Source: Micrococcus lacusdianchii
GTDB lineage: Bacteria > Actinomycetota > Actinomycetes > Actinomycetales > Micrococcaceae
Direction of reading: 5' to 3'
Length of the DNA: 64,000 nucleotides
NCBI RefSeq assembly: GCF_023155805.1
Contig: NZ_JAKNUW010000013.1
Location: 1 to 64,000, forward strand
The notes under the pieces were generated by a model. That model had not been told where the DNA came from. It made no database searches and saw only the letters and a program-made list of their open reading frames with translations. The position numbers were made by a program, and so were the translations under genes. This document shows positions 26,906 through 36,218 of this stretch, piece after piece (positions within the stretch are counted from its first letter, which is position 1; each line of letters begins with the position of its first letter).

Positions 26906-27655
26906 ATGGCGGCAATCTCTCCCTTCACGCGCATGGTGGGAGAGGCGCGCGCCCAGGTCTACTTGACCGCCGCAGTCCACGACCTCGATCTCGCAGCCCG
27001 CTTGTATCTCTGGGGAGTCGACCTGGCAGGCGCCTGGCACTCGCATCTCAGTCACGTGGAAGTCGCCGCCCGCAATGCCATGGATCGAGAACTCCGCGTC
27101 TGGAATGCTTCACAGACTGCCGCGGATGGCCGCGCCTTGAGCGCTGACTGGACACGCGACCAGGGGGCAGCGCCCCTGCTCTACACGGTAATCGGGCGCA
27201 AGATTATCCAGGCACGGCGAGACGCTCGGCGCACTGCCGATGCGCGCCCGTTTGAGCATCCCCGCCACGGTGCCGCACCCCAGCATGACGACGTCGTGGC
27301 GCAGTTGATGTTCGGGACGTGGACCCAGCTGCTGCGATCGCCTGGGCGGACCGCGCCGACGGCGGCTCAGCGAGAACTCTGGGAGGCCTGCCTCCACCGA
27401 GCATTCCCAGGAGCGCCCTCCGGCCTGCAGGGCCTGACGGAGGTGGGCGCGGGGCTTGAGACCCTTCGGGTCCTCCGAAACCGAGTGGCACATCATGAGA
27501 ACCTCTTCTCGGTGGACACCCCCGCTCGTCTCCGTGGATCGCTCACACTTCTGGGATACATCGACTCAGGTCTGCCGACGTACGTCATGGGGCGAAACCG
27601 CCTACGACGCCTGCACCGCGAAGATCCTCGCCGCCGGCCGGCAGGAGACTCCTGA
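26906..27655 (+). CDS. Abi-like (Abi_2/AbiD-F type) HEPN-domain protein
   Basis: 249 residues. The N-terminal AAISPFTRMVGEA and YLWGVDLAGAWHSHLSHVEVAARNAMD helices, the central DDVVAQLMFGTWTQLL and the C-terminal LRVLRNRVAHHENLF reproduce the Abi_2 layout. R191-x4-H196 is the HEPN RNase active-site motif. Such proteins mediate abortive phage infection by RNA cleavage; that activity is inferred. A 60-bp line I counted has 60% G+C, below the 70% and more typical of the core genes, consistent with acquisition. It stands alone upstream of mod, on the same strand, with a predicted leaderless promoter. Confidence 0.75.
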   Translation: MAAISPFTRMVGEARAQVYLTAAVHDLDLAARLYLWGVDLAGAWHSHLSHVEVAARNAMDRELRVWNASQTAADGRALSADWTRDQGAAPLLYTVIGRKIIQARRDARRTADARPFEHPRHGAAPQHDDVVAQLMFGTWTQLLRSPGRTAPTAAQRELWEACLHRAFPGAPSGLQGLTEVGAGLETLRVLRNRVAHHENLFSVDTPARLRGSLTLLGYIDSGLPTYVMGRNRLRRLHREDPRRRPAGDS

Positions 27656-27919
27656 CCTGGCCGTGCGGCAGATGGCGTCACGGGAGAGCAACACACGCCA
27701 TGAGAACGGACCGCCAGGAGCGCCCGTCGAACCGGGCGTAGCGGCGGTACAAGTCGCCAACGGCGGCTCCGACGCTCATCTGATCCCCTCTTGTGGCGGA
27801 TGTAGTGCCGCCCGTCATGCCCGGTCCCGGGGCGCGCCATTGCGGGCCGTTACTGTGTGCGGAGGGCAACGGCGGCGAGATGACGCCAGACCCGTCCGAG
27901 GACAAGAGGAGGACCGCTG
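27656..27919. other. 264-bp gap between the Abi gene and mod
   Basis: No supported gene. A short minus-strand frame (27678-27926) has a basic C-terminus (LYRRYARFDGRSWRSVL) that could be a decayed fragment, but nothing confirms it. The mod ribosome site AGGAGG lies at 27907-27912. Confidence 0.4.
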
Positions 27920-29938
27920 GTGGCACGCACCCGTCTGGAACTGACCTGGGCCAACAAGGACAGGGCGCTGATCCCCACGGAGCACGGCCGCTACGGCTAC
28001 ACGTGGGTGGACCCGCGGGACCCGCGCTACTGCGAGGTGCGCCCGCTGGTGCTGGGCGAGCAGGTGACGGGGCAGCAGGCCCCTAAGGACGACGCCGGCC
28101 ACTACACCGAGCGGGCGGACCTGCCCCCGCAGTCGGACAACCTCCTCATCCACGGGGAGTCCGGGGACGTGCTGGAGGCCCTGACGCTGGTGCCGGAGCT
28201 GGCCGAACAGTACGTGGGCCAGGTCAAGTGCGTGTACATCGACCCGCCCTTCAACACGGCGCAGACGTTCGCCAACTACGAGGACAACCTCGAGCACTCC
28301 ATCTGGCTGACCATGATGCGGGACCGCCTCCTGCATCTGCGGACGCTGCTCAGCGACGACGGCTCCATCTGGGTGCACCTCGACGACGTAGAGGTGCACC
28401 GCATGCGCGTGCTGATGGACGAGGTGTTCGGCGCGTGCAACTTCGTAGCCGAGGTGGTGTGGCAGAAGGCTTATTCGCCAAGAAATGATGCTCCTGGGTT
28501 CTCTGTGGACCAAGACATCATCCTTGTTTACTCCAAGCACCCCGACTGGCGGAGCAATCGTCTGCCGCGATTAGCATCTCGTGATGCTCTTTACAACAGT
28601 GTCGACGGAGATCGCAGACCATGGATTTCGGCCGACCCCGCGGCACCAAGCGCTCACAGGAACCAACTCTGGGTTTATGCGATTCAAAACCCCATCACCG
28701 GCGACCTAATTTACCCGGCCACGGGTAGGTGCTGGGGGCAGAATCAGGACACCATGCACTCCATACTCGAAGAGTGGGACGTCCCCTACCGGCGTGAGGT
28801 GATCGCCGACGCCGACAGGCGGGCGCAGATCGCAGGAGTTCCCACAACCGAGGTTCGTCAGGGGGTTCCCGCCCTCCTGGTTGATATCCCCTTGGAGGAG
28901 GCCGCGAATCGCGCGCAAGAGCGCTATAAGATGGGAACGTGGCCGGACCTATATTTCACCAAAAAGGGGAAAGGGGGAATCAAGCGCAAAAGATACTTGG
29001 ATTCGGTCAGCGCGAGCAGAGCGCCTCAAACTTTATGGCTGCACGAAGACGTGGGTCACAACCGTTCTGCCAAGCATGAAATAGGCCTACTCTTTCCGAA
29101 CAGCCATCCGTTCTCCACCCCCAAGCCGGAGCGACTGCTCGAACGCGTCATCCACATCGCCACGAACCCTGGCGACGTGGTGCTGGACGTGTTCGCCGGG
29201 TCCGGCACCACGGCGGCCGTCGCGCAGAAGATGGGGCGCCGCTGGGTGACCTGCGAGCTTGTGGAGGACACGCTGGAGCGGTTCACCCGGCCGCGCCTGG
29301 AGAAGGTGGTGCGCGGGGAGGACCCCGGTGGCGTCACCTCCGTGGCCGGTGAGCGTGTGGCCGCGGACGGCGTCGACCTGCCCGAGGGCGTCTCCGCCGA
29401 GGACGCCCAGGCGTTCACGTCCCTGCTGAACAAGGTGATCAAGGCGGACCCGGACGGGACTCTGGCCACGGATCCTGCGGTCAAGCGGCTCAAGGCGCTG
29501 ACCAAGACCGTCAAGACCAAGCCGGCCCTGAACTGGCGCGGGGGCGGCGGGTTCACCACCGCCACGCTCGCCCCGCCCGTGTTCGACTACGACCCAGACC
29601 TGCAGCTGGTCACCCTTACCGAGCACGCCACCGGCCCCACCCTGATCCGCTCGGTGGCCGCCAACCTCGGGTTCCGGCTCACCCCTGAGCACCCGCACTT
29701 CCACGGCGTGAAGAACCGGATGCGCCTCGTCATCGTGGAGGGCACCGTCACCGAGGACACCGCCCTGGACCTCGCCGGCCATCTCGCCGCGGGCGAGGGC
29801 CTGACCATCGCCGCGCTTGGCCGTGAGGAAGGCGTCCAGGAGGCGCTGCGCCGCGCCGCCCGCGGCGTGCGCGTGCTGCACGTGCCCGACGACCTCTTCC
29901 GCCACGGCGGAACCGCTGCCGAGGAGGAGACCGCATGA
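27920..29938 (+). CDS. mod: Type III restriction-modification system methyltransferase subunit Mod
   Basis: 672 residues from GTG 27920 (AGGAGG 7 nt upstream). Beta-class N6-adenine methyltransferase order: motif IV DPPFN (108-112) comes first, then a central target-recognition region, then motif I DVFAGSGTTAAVAQ (423-436), which binds AdoMet. WPDLYFTKKGKGGIKRKRYL and TLWLHEDVGHNRSAKHEI match the conserved central blocks of Type III Mod proteins. Three 60-bp lines in the centre (28501, 28561, 28981) count 52-55% G+C against 68-70% in lines at 28321 and 29221. It methylates one strand of an asymmetric site and guides Res. It overlaps res by 4 nt. Confidence 0.93.
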   Translation: MARTRLELTWANKDRALIPTEHGRYGYTWVDPRDPRYCEVRPLVLGEQVTGQQAPKDDAGHYTERADLPPQSDNLLIHGESGDVLEALTLVPELAEQYVGQVKCVYIDPPFNTAQTFANYEDNLEHSIWLTMMRDRLLHLRTLLSDDGSIWVHLDDVEVHRMRVLMDEVFGACNFVAEVVWQKAYSPRNDAPGFSVDQDIILVYSKHPDWRSNRLPRLASRDALYNSVDGDRRPWISADPAAPSAHRNQLWVYAIQNPITGDLIYPATGRCWGQNQDTMHSILEEWDVPYRREVIADADRRAQIAGVPTTEVRQGVPALLVDIPLEEAANRAQERYKMGTWPDLYFTKKGKGGIKRKRYLDSVSASRAPQTLWLHEDVGHNRSAKHEIGLLFPNSHPFSTPKPERLLERVIHIATNPGDVVLDVFAGSGTTAAVAQKMGRRWVTCELVEDTLERFTRPRLEKVVRGEDPGGVTSVAGERVAADGVDLPEGVSAEDAQAFTSLLNKVIKADPDGTLATDPAVKRLKALTKTVKTKPALNWRGGGGFTTATLAPPVFDYDPDLQLVTLTEHATGPTLIRSVAANLGFRLTPEHPHFHGVKNRMRLVIVEGTVTEDTALDLAGHLAAGEGLTIAALGREEGVQEALRRAARGVRVLHVPDDLFRHGGTAAEEETA

Positions 29939-32484
29939 GCGCCCACCCGCTGAACCTTCCCCTGGACCAGGCGGTGATCGACCAGCTCAGCCGCGAGTTC
30001 GGCCTCCGCGCGCACAACGCGGAGGGCCTGCGCCAGCTGGTGTTCGCCCTCTCCGGTGGATACGACCCCGCCGTGCCGCAGGTCATGGACATGTGCACCG
30101 GCTCCGGCAAGACCTACCTGATGGCCGCGTTCATCGAGTACCTGCGCCGGCAGGGGCACCGCCACGTCATGGTGGTCACCCCCTCCACCGTGGTGCAGAC
30201 CAAGACCGTCCAGAACTTCACCCCCGGCTCCCGCCGCCACATCTCGGGCGCCGCCGTGCACCCGCAGGTGACCACCCCGCAGGACTACTCCGCCTGGCGG
30301 GCAGCGCAGGCCTCCCCCGGCGGGCAGCTGTTCGGCGAGGGCGCCTCCCAGCTGTTCGTGTTCAACATCCAGCAGCTGATCGCCCCCAAGCAGGCCGAGG
30401 GCGAGACCGCCGGCGAGGGCATGGCCGCCATGCAGCGGCGCATCCGCCGGTTCGACGAGTCCACCGGCAACCTGTTCGAGCACCTGCGCGCCCAGGACGA
30501 TCTGGTGGTGATCGCCGACGAGTCCCACCTCTACGGCACCCAGGCCAAGGCCTTCCACCAGGCCATCCGGGACCTCGAGCCCGCCGCCACCGTGGGCCTG
30601 ACGGCCTCCGCGAGCGCGAAGGACCACGTGGTGTTCCGCTACCCACTGCACCAGGCGATCTCGGACGGCATGGTGAAGACCCCGGTGATCGCGTACCGCT
30701 CCTCCGGCTACCCGGAGGTCGGCGGCGAGGAGCTGCAGCTGCAGGACGCCCTCGTGCTGCTGAACGCCAAGCAGGCCGCCTACGAGGGCTATGCCTCGGA
30801 GACCCTGGGTGCGAAGCCGGTGAATGCGGTGCTGTTCGTGGTCTGCGCTGACGTCGCGCACGCCACCGAGGTGGCAAAGCTGCTGCGCACCCCCGCCTAC
30901 TTCGGTGCCGATGACGCCGTCCTCCAGGTGGACAACGCCCACGACGACGTGGTCACCCAGCAGCGCCTCGAAGACCTGGACCAGCCGTTCTCCACGGTGC
31001 GCGCCGTGGTGAGCGTGAACAAGCTCAAGGAGGGCTGGGACGTGCGCTCGATCGCCGTGATGGTGACCCTGCGTGCTCTGGCCTCCGAGACGCTGACCCA
31101 GCAGACCATCGGCCGTGGGCTGCGCCTGCCGTTCGGCCAGCGGACCGGGGACCCACAGGTGGACACCCTGGACATCCTCAGCCACGCCTCCGTGAAGAAG
31201 CACCTGAGCTCGGAAAAGGTCCTCCAGGAGTTCGGGCTCGTCGATGCCGTGCGCCCACAGGACGCGGATCGTACGCTGCCGCCCGTGCCCACGGACCCGG
31301 GGACCGGCGCCGACGGCAATGCGTCCGGGCAGGAGGGGGTCGACGTCGTCGGCCCGGACGGAACCACGAACCCGCCGGAGTCGACCCGGACGCCCGACCC
31401 GCGGCCTACCGTGGCCATGCGCGAGTTCGGCGACACCAAGGACTTGGACCGGCAGGTGAGCCGCCCGGAGCCGGTGCGAGTGGGCCTCCAGCCGAAGTTC
31501 CAAGCCGTCGGCGGCTTCCAGGTGCTCTTCCCGCGTGTCACGAGCGAGCGGGTGATCGCGCCGCTGAATCTGGCGCGTCTGTCCGACGAGACCATCCGTT
31601 CCCACGCGCGCAAGGTCCTCGACACGGGTGAAGTCCTGCATCGCCAGGAGCTGCTGGCGAACCGGCTCAAGACCCGGCTCCAGCTGCACTCTGTGGACCA
31701 GGCCAACGTGGCGTCCGTGCCCGTGGAGCCCGACGACGTCGCCCGTGAGCTTGAGAGGGCCGCGCTCGCCGTGGCTTCGCTCCCGCGCACCGCGACAAAC
31801 CTGACGCAGATCAAGCGGTACGTGGTTCCCACGTTCATCCGTCAGAGCGACACCGCCGAGTGGACCGTGAAGTCCCTGGCGTCGGCCTGCGACCGGCTGA
31901 CGGACATGCTCAAGCAGGCGGTGCGGGACCACGAACGCTCCGCCACTACAGCGGACATCGTGACACCGGTGCCCGTGCCCCGGACCGACCATCACCTGCT
32001 GCCCGCCGGCGAGGTCGTCCATCCCCGACCGGAGGCTCGGGGCGACTTCGTGGTGCGCCGGTGGTACGAGGGCTGGCAGCGCAACGTGTTCACCGCCGCC
32101 CGCTTCGACTCCTGGACCGGCGAGTACGCCCTGGCCGAGCTACTGGACATCTCCCCGGACATCACCTGGTGGATGCGTCTGGAGCCCGCCGCCGGGGCCG
32201 GCATTGCCTACACCCCGCGGGACACCTACTACCCGGACTTTCTGGCACTGGACGCCGACGGCACCCACTGGATCATCGAGGGAAAGAACGACGCCGGCGC
32301 CGGGGACGCGACCGTGCAGCTCAAGCGGGAGGCTGCCCAGCGGATCGTGCGCGAGCTGATCGGCGTGGAGGAGTTCATGGACCAGCGGTGGGGCTACCTC
32401 ATCGCATATGAGGGGGAGATCGCCCGGGCGGACTCATGGAAGGACCTGCTATCCGCCAGTGCGCCGGTGGTGACGCCTGCCTGA
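29935..32484 (+). CDS. res: Type III restriction-modification system endonuclease subunit Res
   Basis: 849 residues, translationally coupled to mod (ATGA overlap). SF2 helicase motifs: Walker A CTGSGKT (54-60), motif II DESH (195-198), motif III LTASASA, motif VI QTIGRGLRLPF (from 390). A Pro/Asp/Gly-rich linker (about 440-495) separates the motor from the C-terminal half. The nuclease site is P767-D768-x13-E782-G-K784 (YYPDFLAL, then WIIEGKND), a PD-(D/E)xK motif. All catalytic residues are present, so the enzyme looks active. It cleaves DNA with two unmodified head-to-head sites after ATP-driven sliding. Confidence 0.93.
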   Translation: MSAHPLNLPLDQAVIDQLSREFGLRAHNAEGLRQLVFALSGGYDPAVPQVMDMCTGSGKTYLMAAFIEYLRRQGHRHVMVVTPSTVVQTKTVQNFTPGSRRHISGAAVHPQVTTPQDYSAWRAAQASPGGQLFGEGASQLFVFNIQQLIAPKQAEGETAGEGMAAMQRRIRRFDESTGNLFEHLRAQDDLVVIADESHLYGTQAKAFHQAIRDLEPAATVGLTASASAKDHVVFRYPLHQAISDGMVKTPVIAYRSSGYPEVGGEELQLQDALVLLNAKQAAYEGYASETLGAKPVNAVLFVVCADVAHATEVAKLLRTPAYFGADDAVLQVDNAHDDVVTQQRLEDLDQPFSTVRAVVSVNKLKEGWDVRSIAVMVTLRALASETLTQQTIGRGLRLPFGQRTGDPQVDTLDILSHASVKKHLSSEKVLQEFGLVDAVRPQDADRTLPPVPTDPGTGADGNASGQEGVDVVGPDGTTNPPESTRTPDPRPTVAMREFGDTKDLDRQVSRPEPVRVGLQPKFQAVGGFQVLFPRVTSERVIAPLNLARLSDETIRSHARKVLDTGEVLHRQELLANRLKTRLQLHSVDQANVASVPVEPDDVARELERAALAVASLPRTATNLTQIKRYVVPTFIRQSDTAEWTVKSLASACDRLTDMLKQAVRDHERSATTADIVTPVPVPRTDHHLLPAGEVVHPRPEARGDFVVRRWYEGWQRNVFTAARFDSWTGEYALAELLDISPDITWWMRLEPAAGAGIAYTPRDTYYPDFLALDADGTHWIIEGKNDAGAGDATVQLKREAAQRIVRELIGVEEFMDQRWGYLIAYEGEIARADSWKDLLSASAPVVTPA

Positions 32485-32494
32485 CGGAACCACA

Positions 32495-32524
32495 GTCGCC
32501 GCCCGGACAGCCCCGGGTGGCGAC
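32495..32524 (+). terminator. Hairpin terminator after res
   Basis: 12-bp stem (32495-32506 with 32513-32524, one mismatch) 10 nt past the res stop. It marks the right edge of the defence operon. No T-tract. Confidence 0.6.
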
Positions 32525-32570
32525 GCCGGAGCGTGCCCCCGACCTCGCCCAGACCCCGGATCCTGATCAG

Positions 32571-32576
32571 TAGGGT
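32571..32576 (+). promoter_or_regulatory. -10 element (TAGGGT) of the M3 peptidase gene, leaderless
   Basis: TAGGGT ends 7 nt before the ATG at 32584. No Shine-Dalgarno is present. Confidence 0.55.
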
Positions 32577-32583
32577 GGGGCAC

Positions 32584-34653
32584 ATGACCCCAGTCACAGC
32601 CACATTGCCCGAGGATCACCCCCTGCTGACCTCCTCTCCCCTCCCCCTCGAGCTGCCCGACTTCGCCGCCGTGAGCGACGCCGAGCTCGCCGCCGCGCTG
32701 CGCCACGGCATGGCCGAGCAGCGCGCCGAGGTGGAGGAGATCCTCTCCGCCGAGGCGGCACCGACGTTCGAGAACACCGTGCGCGCCCTCGAGCTGTCCG
32801 GTCAGCTGCTGCGCCGCGTGGCCCCGATGTTCTTCACCCTCGTCGGCTCGGACGGCACGGACGCCCGGCAGGCCCTCGCCGAGGAGCTCTCCCCCGAGCT
32901 CGCCGCGCACGAGGACGCGATCCTGTTGGACCCGCGCCTGGCCGAGCGCGTGGCCGCCGTCGATGACGCCGCCCTCACCGGGGAGGACGCCCGGCTCCTG
33001 CACCATCTCCGGGTGCGGCTCGAGCTCGCGGGCGCGCACCTGGACGAGGCGGCTCGCCACGAGCTGCGCCGGATCAACGGGGAGCTGGCCTCCGCCAAGG
33101 CCGCCTACACGCGCCGCCTCGTCGCGGACACCGCCGCCCGTGCGGTGCTGGTGACGGACCGCGAGCGCCTGGCCGGCCTCGGCCGGGACGAGATCGCGGC
33201 CGCCGCGGCGGCCGCCGGGGAGGCGGGCCACGGCGACGGCGACGCGGAGACGGGCCCGTGGCTGCTGACGCTGTCCCTGTTCACCTCGCAGCCGTGGCTG
33301 GCGGACCTGGCGGACGCCGCCCTGCGGCGCGAGGTCTTCGAGGCGTCCGTGGCCCGCGGCTCGGAGGGCGAGCACGAGACGCTGACCACCGCCATGCGGA
33401 TCGTCCGGCTGCGCCTCGAGAAGGCCCGGCTGCTGGGGGCCTCGTCCTGGGCGGAGCACGCGTTGAAGGACCGCGCGGCGCCGTCGGTGGCCGCGGTGGA
33501 GGAGCTGCTGGGCGCCCTGGTGGGCCCCGCCATGGCGAACGCGCGGGCGGACGCGGCCGCCGTCGCCGCGGACGGCGCGGAGGTGGCCCCGTGGGACTGG
33601 CCGTACCTCTCCGCGCTGCACGCGCGCGAGGCGTTCGCGGTGGACGCGGGGGCGCTGCGCCCGTTCTTCGCGCTCGACCGGGTGCTGACCGAGGGCGTGT
33701 TCGCGGCGGCGACGGCGCTGTACGGCCTCTCGTTCACCGAGCGCCCGGAGCTGGCGCCGCACCTGTACCGGCCCGGGATCCGGGTGTGGGAGGTGGCGGA
33801 CGAGGCGGGCGCCGTCGTCGGGCTGTTCGTGGGCGACTTCTTCGCGCGTCCCACCAAGTCGGGCGGCGCGTGGATGCACACGGTGCGGGACAAGGCGGAG
33901 GCCCTCGGCGAGCGCCCGGTGGTGTTCTGCACCATGAACATCCCGGCCCCTGCGGCGGGCCGGCCGACGCTGCTCACGCTGGACGAGACGACGACGCTGT
34001 TCCACGAGTTCGGCCACGTGCTGCACGGCCTGCTGGCCGAGGGCGAGTACGCCTCGCTCACCGGCACCGCGGTGCCGCGGGACGTCGTCGAGTTCCCGAG
34101 CCAGGTGAACGAGTACTGGCTGCGCGAGCCGTCGCTGCTGGACGCGTACGCGCGGCACGTGGAGACGGGCGAGCCGCTGCCGGAGGGCACGCTGGAGCGG
34201 CTCGAGGCGGCGGACCTGTGGGGCGAGGGCTACCGCACGGTCGAGTACCTCGGTGCCACGATCGTGGACTGGGCGTGGCACACGGTCACCGAGGAGACGG
34301 TGGAGGAGGCGACGGCGGACCCCGCCGCGTTCGAGCGGCGCGCCCTCGAGGCCGCGGGGATCGACCCGGACCTGGTGCCGCCGCGCTACGGCACGGGCTA
34401 CTTCAAGCACATCTTCGGCAACGACTACGCCGCCGGGTACTACTCGTACATCTGGGCGGAGGTGCTGGACGCGGACGCCGTGGAGTGGTTCCGGGAGAAC
34501 GGCGGCATGACCCGCGAGAACGGGCGCCGGTTCGCCGCGGAGCTGCTCTCCCGCGGCGACACCCGCGACCTGCTGGAGTCCTACCGGGCCTTCCGCGGCC
34601 GGGACGCCGAGCTCGAGCCGCTGCTGCGCCGCCGCGGGCTGCTGGCCGACTGA
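32584..34653 (+). CDS. dcp: M3 family metallopeptidase (peptidyl-dipeptidase Dcp type)
   Basis: 689 residues. The zinc motif TTTLFHEFGHVLHGLL contains HEFGH (HExxH), with the distal Glu in the FPSQVNEYWL region as in M3A peptidases. YFKHIFGNDYAAGYYSYIWAEVLDADAVEWF is the conserved C-terminal block that closes on substrate. The long N-terminal helical domain (1-300) includes an Ala-rich insert ([17 protein letters not shown]). No signal peptide, so cytosolic; it trims dipeptides from oligopeptides. The start ATG 32584 (MTPVTATLPED) is supported by the TAGGGT box 7 nt upstream. It is the first core gene right of the defence island. Confidence 0.92.
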   Translation: MTPVTATLPEDHPLLTSSPLPLELPDFAAVSDAELAAALRHGMAEQRAEVEEILSAEAAPTFENTVRALELSGQLLRRVAPMFFTLVGSDGTDARQALAEELSPELAAHEDAILLDPRLAERVAAVDDAALTGEDARLLHHLRVRLELAGAHLDEAARHELRRINGELASAKAAYTRRLVADTAARAVLVTDRERLAGLGRDEIAAAAAAAGEAGHGDGDAETGPWLLTLSLFTSQPWLADLADAALRREVFEASVARGSEGEHETLTTAMRIVRLRLEKARLLGASSWAEHALKDRAAPSVAAVEELLGALVGPAMANARADAAAVAADGAEVAPWDWPYLSALHAREAFAVDAGALRPFFALDRVLTEGVFAAATALYGLSFTERPELAPHLYRPGIRVWEVADEAGAVVGLFVGDFFARPTKSGGAWMHTVRDKAEALGERPVVFCTMNIPAPAAGRPTLLTLDETTTLFHEFGHVLHGLLAEGEYASLTGTAVPRDVVEFPSQVNEYWLREPSLLDAYARHVETGEPLPEGTLERLEAADLWGEGYRTVEYLGATIVDWAWHTVTEETVEEATADPAAFERRALEAAGIDPDLVPPRYGTGYFKHIFGNDYAAGYYSYIWAEVLDADAVEWFRENGGMTRENGRRFAAELLSRGDTRDLLESYRAFRGRDAELEPLLRRRGLLAD

Positions 34654-34669
34654 GCACCGCTCAGGCGGA

Positions 34670-36118
34670 TCAGTCGGTGCGCCCCGGCCGCGGCGCCGCC
34701 AGCACGGCGCGCAGGAAGCCGCGCACGGTGCGGTCCCACTTCACGGGGTCCACGTTCTGCTCGCGGGTGTGGCCCGCCTGGGTGAACCGGACGAACCGCA
34801 CGAGCTCCGGGTTGCGCTCGGCCAGGGCCATGGACGGGCCGACGGGCACGTACTCGTCGTCCTCGGAGTGCAGGATCAGGGTGGGCACCCGCACGTGGTC
34901 GGCGCGGGTGACCCAGTCCAGGGCGCGCAGGTCCACGGGGGCGGCCATGCCGGTGGCGAGCCGGCCGGCGCGGTTGGACAGCAGCCACTGCCCCAGCAGG
35001 CCCACGGCCTCGGGGATGCGGTTCAGGCGGGCCTGGTGGCGCAGCACGTCCATCCAGTCCACCACCGGTCCGGTGAGCACGATCCCCCGCACGCGGACGG
35101 CCAGGTCCGAGCGGTCGGCGAACTGCAGGGCGATCGCCCCGCCCATCGACCAGCCGAACAGGACCACGTCCCGCGCCCCCTGGTCGAGGGCGTACCGCAC
35201 CGCGGCCGCCACGTCCTCCCACTCGGTGGTGCCCAGCCCGTAGCGGGCGTCCTCGGCGTCCGGGGCGTCGCCGTCGTTGCGGTAGGAGACGAGCAGGGAC
35301 GTCATCCCGAGCCGCTGCGCCGTGGGCACGGCGCGCAGGCCCTCGGTGCGGCGGGCGCCGCGGCCGTGCACCATCACGGCCCACAGCCCCTCGGCCGGAC
35401 GCGGCTCCGCGGACGGCCCCGGATCGATCCGCCAGGCCGGGGCCACGCCCCCGGGCACCGGCACCTCCACGTCCGTCGCATCCAGGCCCGCGTCGGCCGG
35501 CGTGGGGTAGACGAACCCGGTGAGCCGTCCGCGCACGGCGGAGCGCAGGTCCCCCGAGTAGACCTCCTCCACCACCCGCTGGACCGTCCCGTCGCGGGGG
35601 TCGTGGGAGCGGATCGCGCCGATCCGCGCCACGTGCTCGCCCTGCCCGTACGTCAGGGAGTACGCGCCGGGCGCGGTGGTGTGCCGGTCCGCCGGCAGGA
35701 TCACCTCGAGCCCGTCCGGTCCGTCGACGACGGCGAACACCGCGGTGTCCTCGGCGTGGCCCCGCACGGGCGTCACCACGGCGCGCGCGAACACGCCCGC
35801 GAGCGCCGAGCTGGCCCCGGCCACCACGAACGCCCCGGAGGCGGCGACGGAGAGCGCGGTGGGGGCCAGCCGGGCGGCGGGACTGATGACGGCGGCCGTG
35901 CCGCGGGCGCTCCCGACGACGGCGCGGCGCACGGCGTCGGCCCACGGATGGGCCGGGGCGGGCGGCGGCATGCCGGGCAGGCGCCGCAGCAGGGCGTCCG
36001 CGGCGGGCCGGGCCCGTGCCGGGGTGAGCCGACGGGCGACGGCGAGCGGGGGGACGGCGGGACGGGCGAGGAGCCGTCCGCGGCGGGGGCCGCGGCGGCG
36101 TCGGCGGGAGGTGGCCAT
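34670..36118 (-). CDS. Alpha/beta hydrolase with an N-terminal membrane region
   Basis: 482 residues from ATG 36118, chosen because a CAGAAT -10 box lies 7 nt upstream; ATG 36127 would lie inside that promoter. Residues 1-90 are Arg/Pro/Ala-rich with a hydrophobic stretch (PTALSVAASGAFVVAGASSALAGVFARA). The hydrolase core has AVMVHGRGARRTEGLR (oxyanion loop), the nucleophile elbow GWSMGG, ILHSEDDEYVP (acid) and FTQAGHTREQN (catalytic His). The full triad points to an active esterase or peptidase, probably membrane-tethered. Convergent with dcp; the ends form a small palindrome. Confidence 0.85.
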   Translation of the reverse strand: MATSRRRRRGPRRGRLLARPAVPPLAVARRLTPARARPAADALLRRLPGMPPPAPAHPWADAVRRAVVGSARGTAAVISPAARLAPTALSVAASGAFVVAGASSALAGVFARAVVTPVRGHAEDTAVFAVVDGPDGLEVILPADRHTTAPGAYSLTYGQGEHVARIGAIRSHDPRDGTVQRVVEEVYSGDLRSAVRGRLTGFVYPTPADAGLDATDVEVPVPGGVAPAWRIDPGPSAEPRPAEGLWAVMVHGRGARRTEGLRAVPTAQRLGMTSLLVSYRNDGDAPDAEDARYGLGTTEWEDVAAAVRYALDQGARDVVLFGWSMGGAIALQFADRSDLAVRVRGIVLTGPVVDWMDVLRHQARLNRIPEAVGLLGQWLLSNRAGRLATGMAAPVDLRALDWVTRADHVRVPTLILHSEDDEYVPVGPSMALAERNPELVRFVRFTQAGHTREQNVDPVKWDRTVRGFLRAVLAAPRPGRTD

Positions 36119-36125
36119 GGCGACC

Positions 36126-36131
36126 ATTCTG
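36126..36131 (-). promoter_or_regulatory. -10 element (CAGAAT) of the hydrolase gene, leaderless
   Basis: CAGAAT ends 7 nt before ATG 36118 on the minus strand. It departs from TANNNT at position 1 only. Confidence 0.4.
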
Positions 36132-36218
36132 ACCTACGGGCACGGCGCGCACGCAACCGCGGAGCAGGGGGCGGACCGCGCGGGAACATCGGGCCGCCGT
36201 CGCCGGTTGGCACCGGAC

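Noticed and set aside
27678-27926. Minus-strand frame of 82 codons between the Abi gene and mod, possible transposase remnant
   Set aside because: Basic C-terminus only; no recognisable transposase motif, ribosome site or inverted repeats.
30282-30310. Possible frameshift or stop in res
   Set aside because: The frame stays open with helicase motifs in order from Walker A to motif VI and an intact nuclease site.
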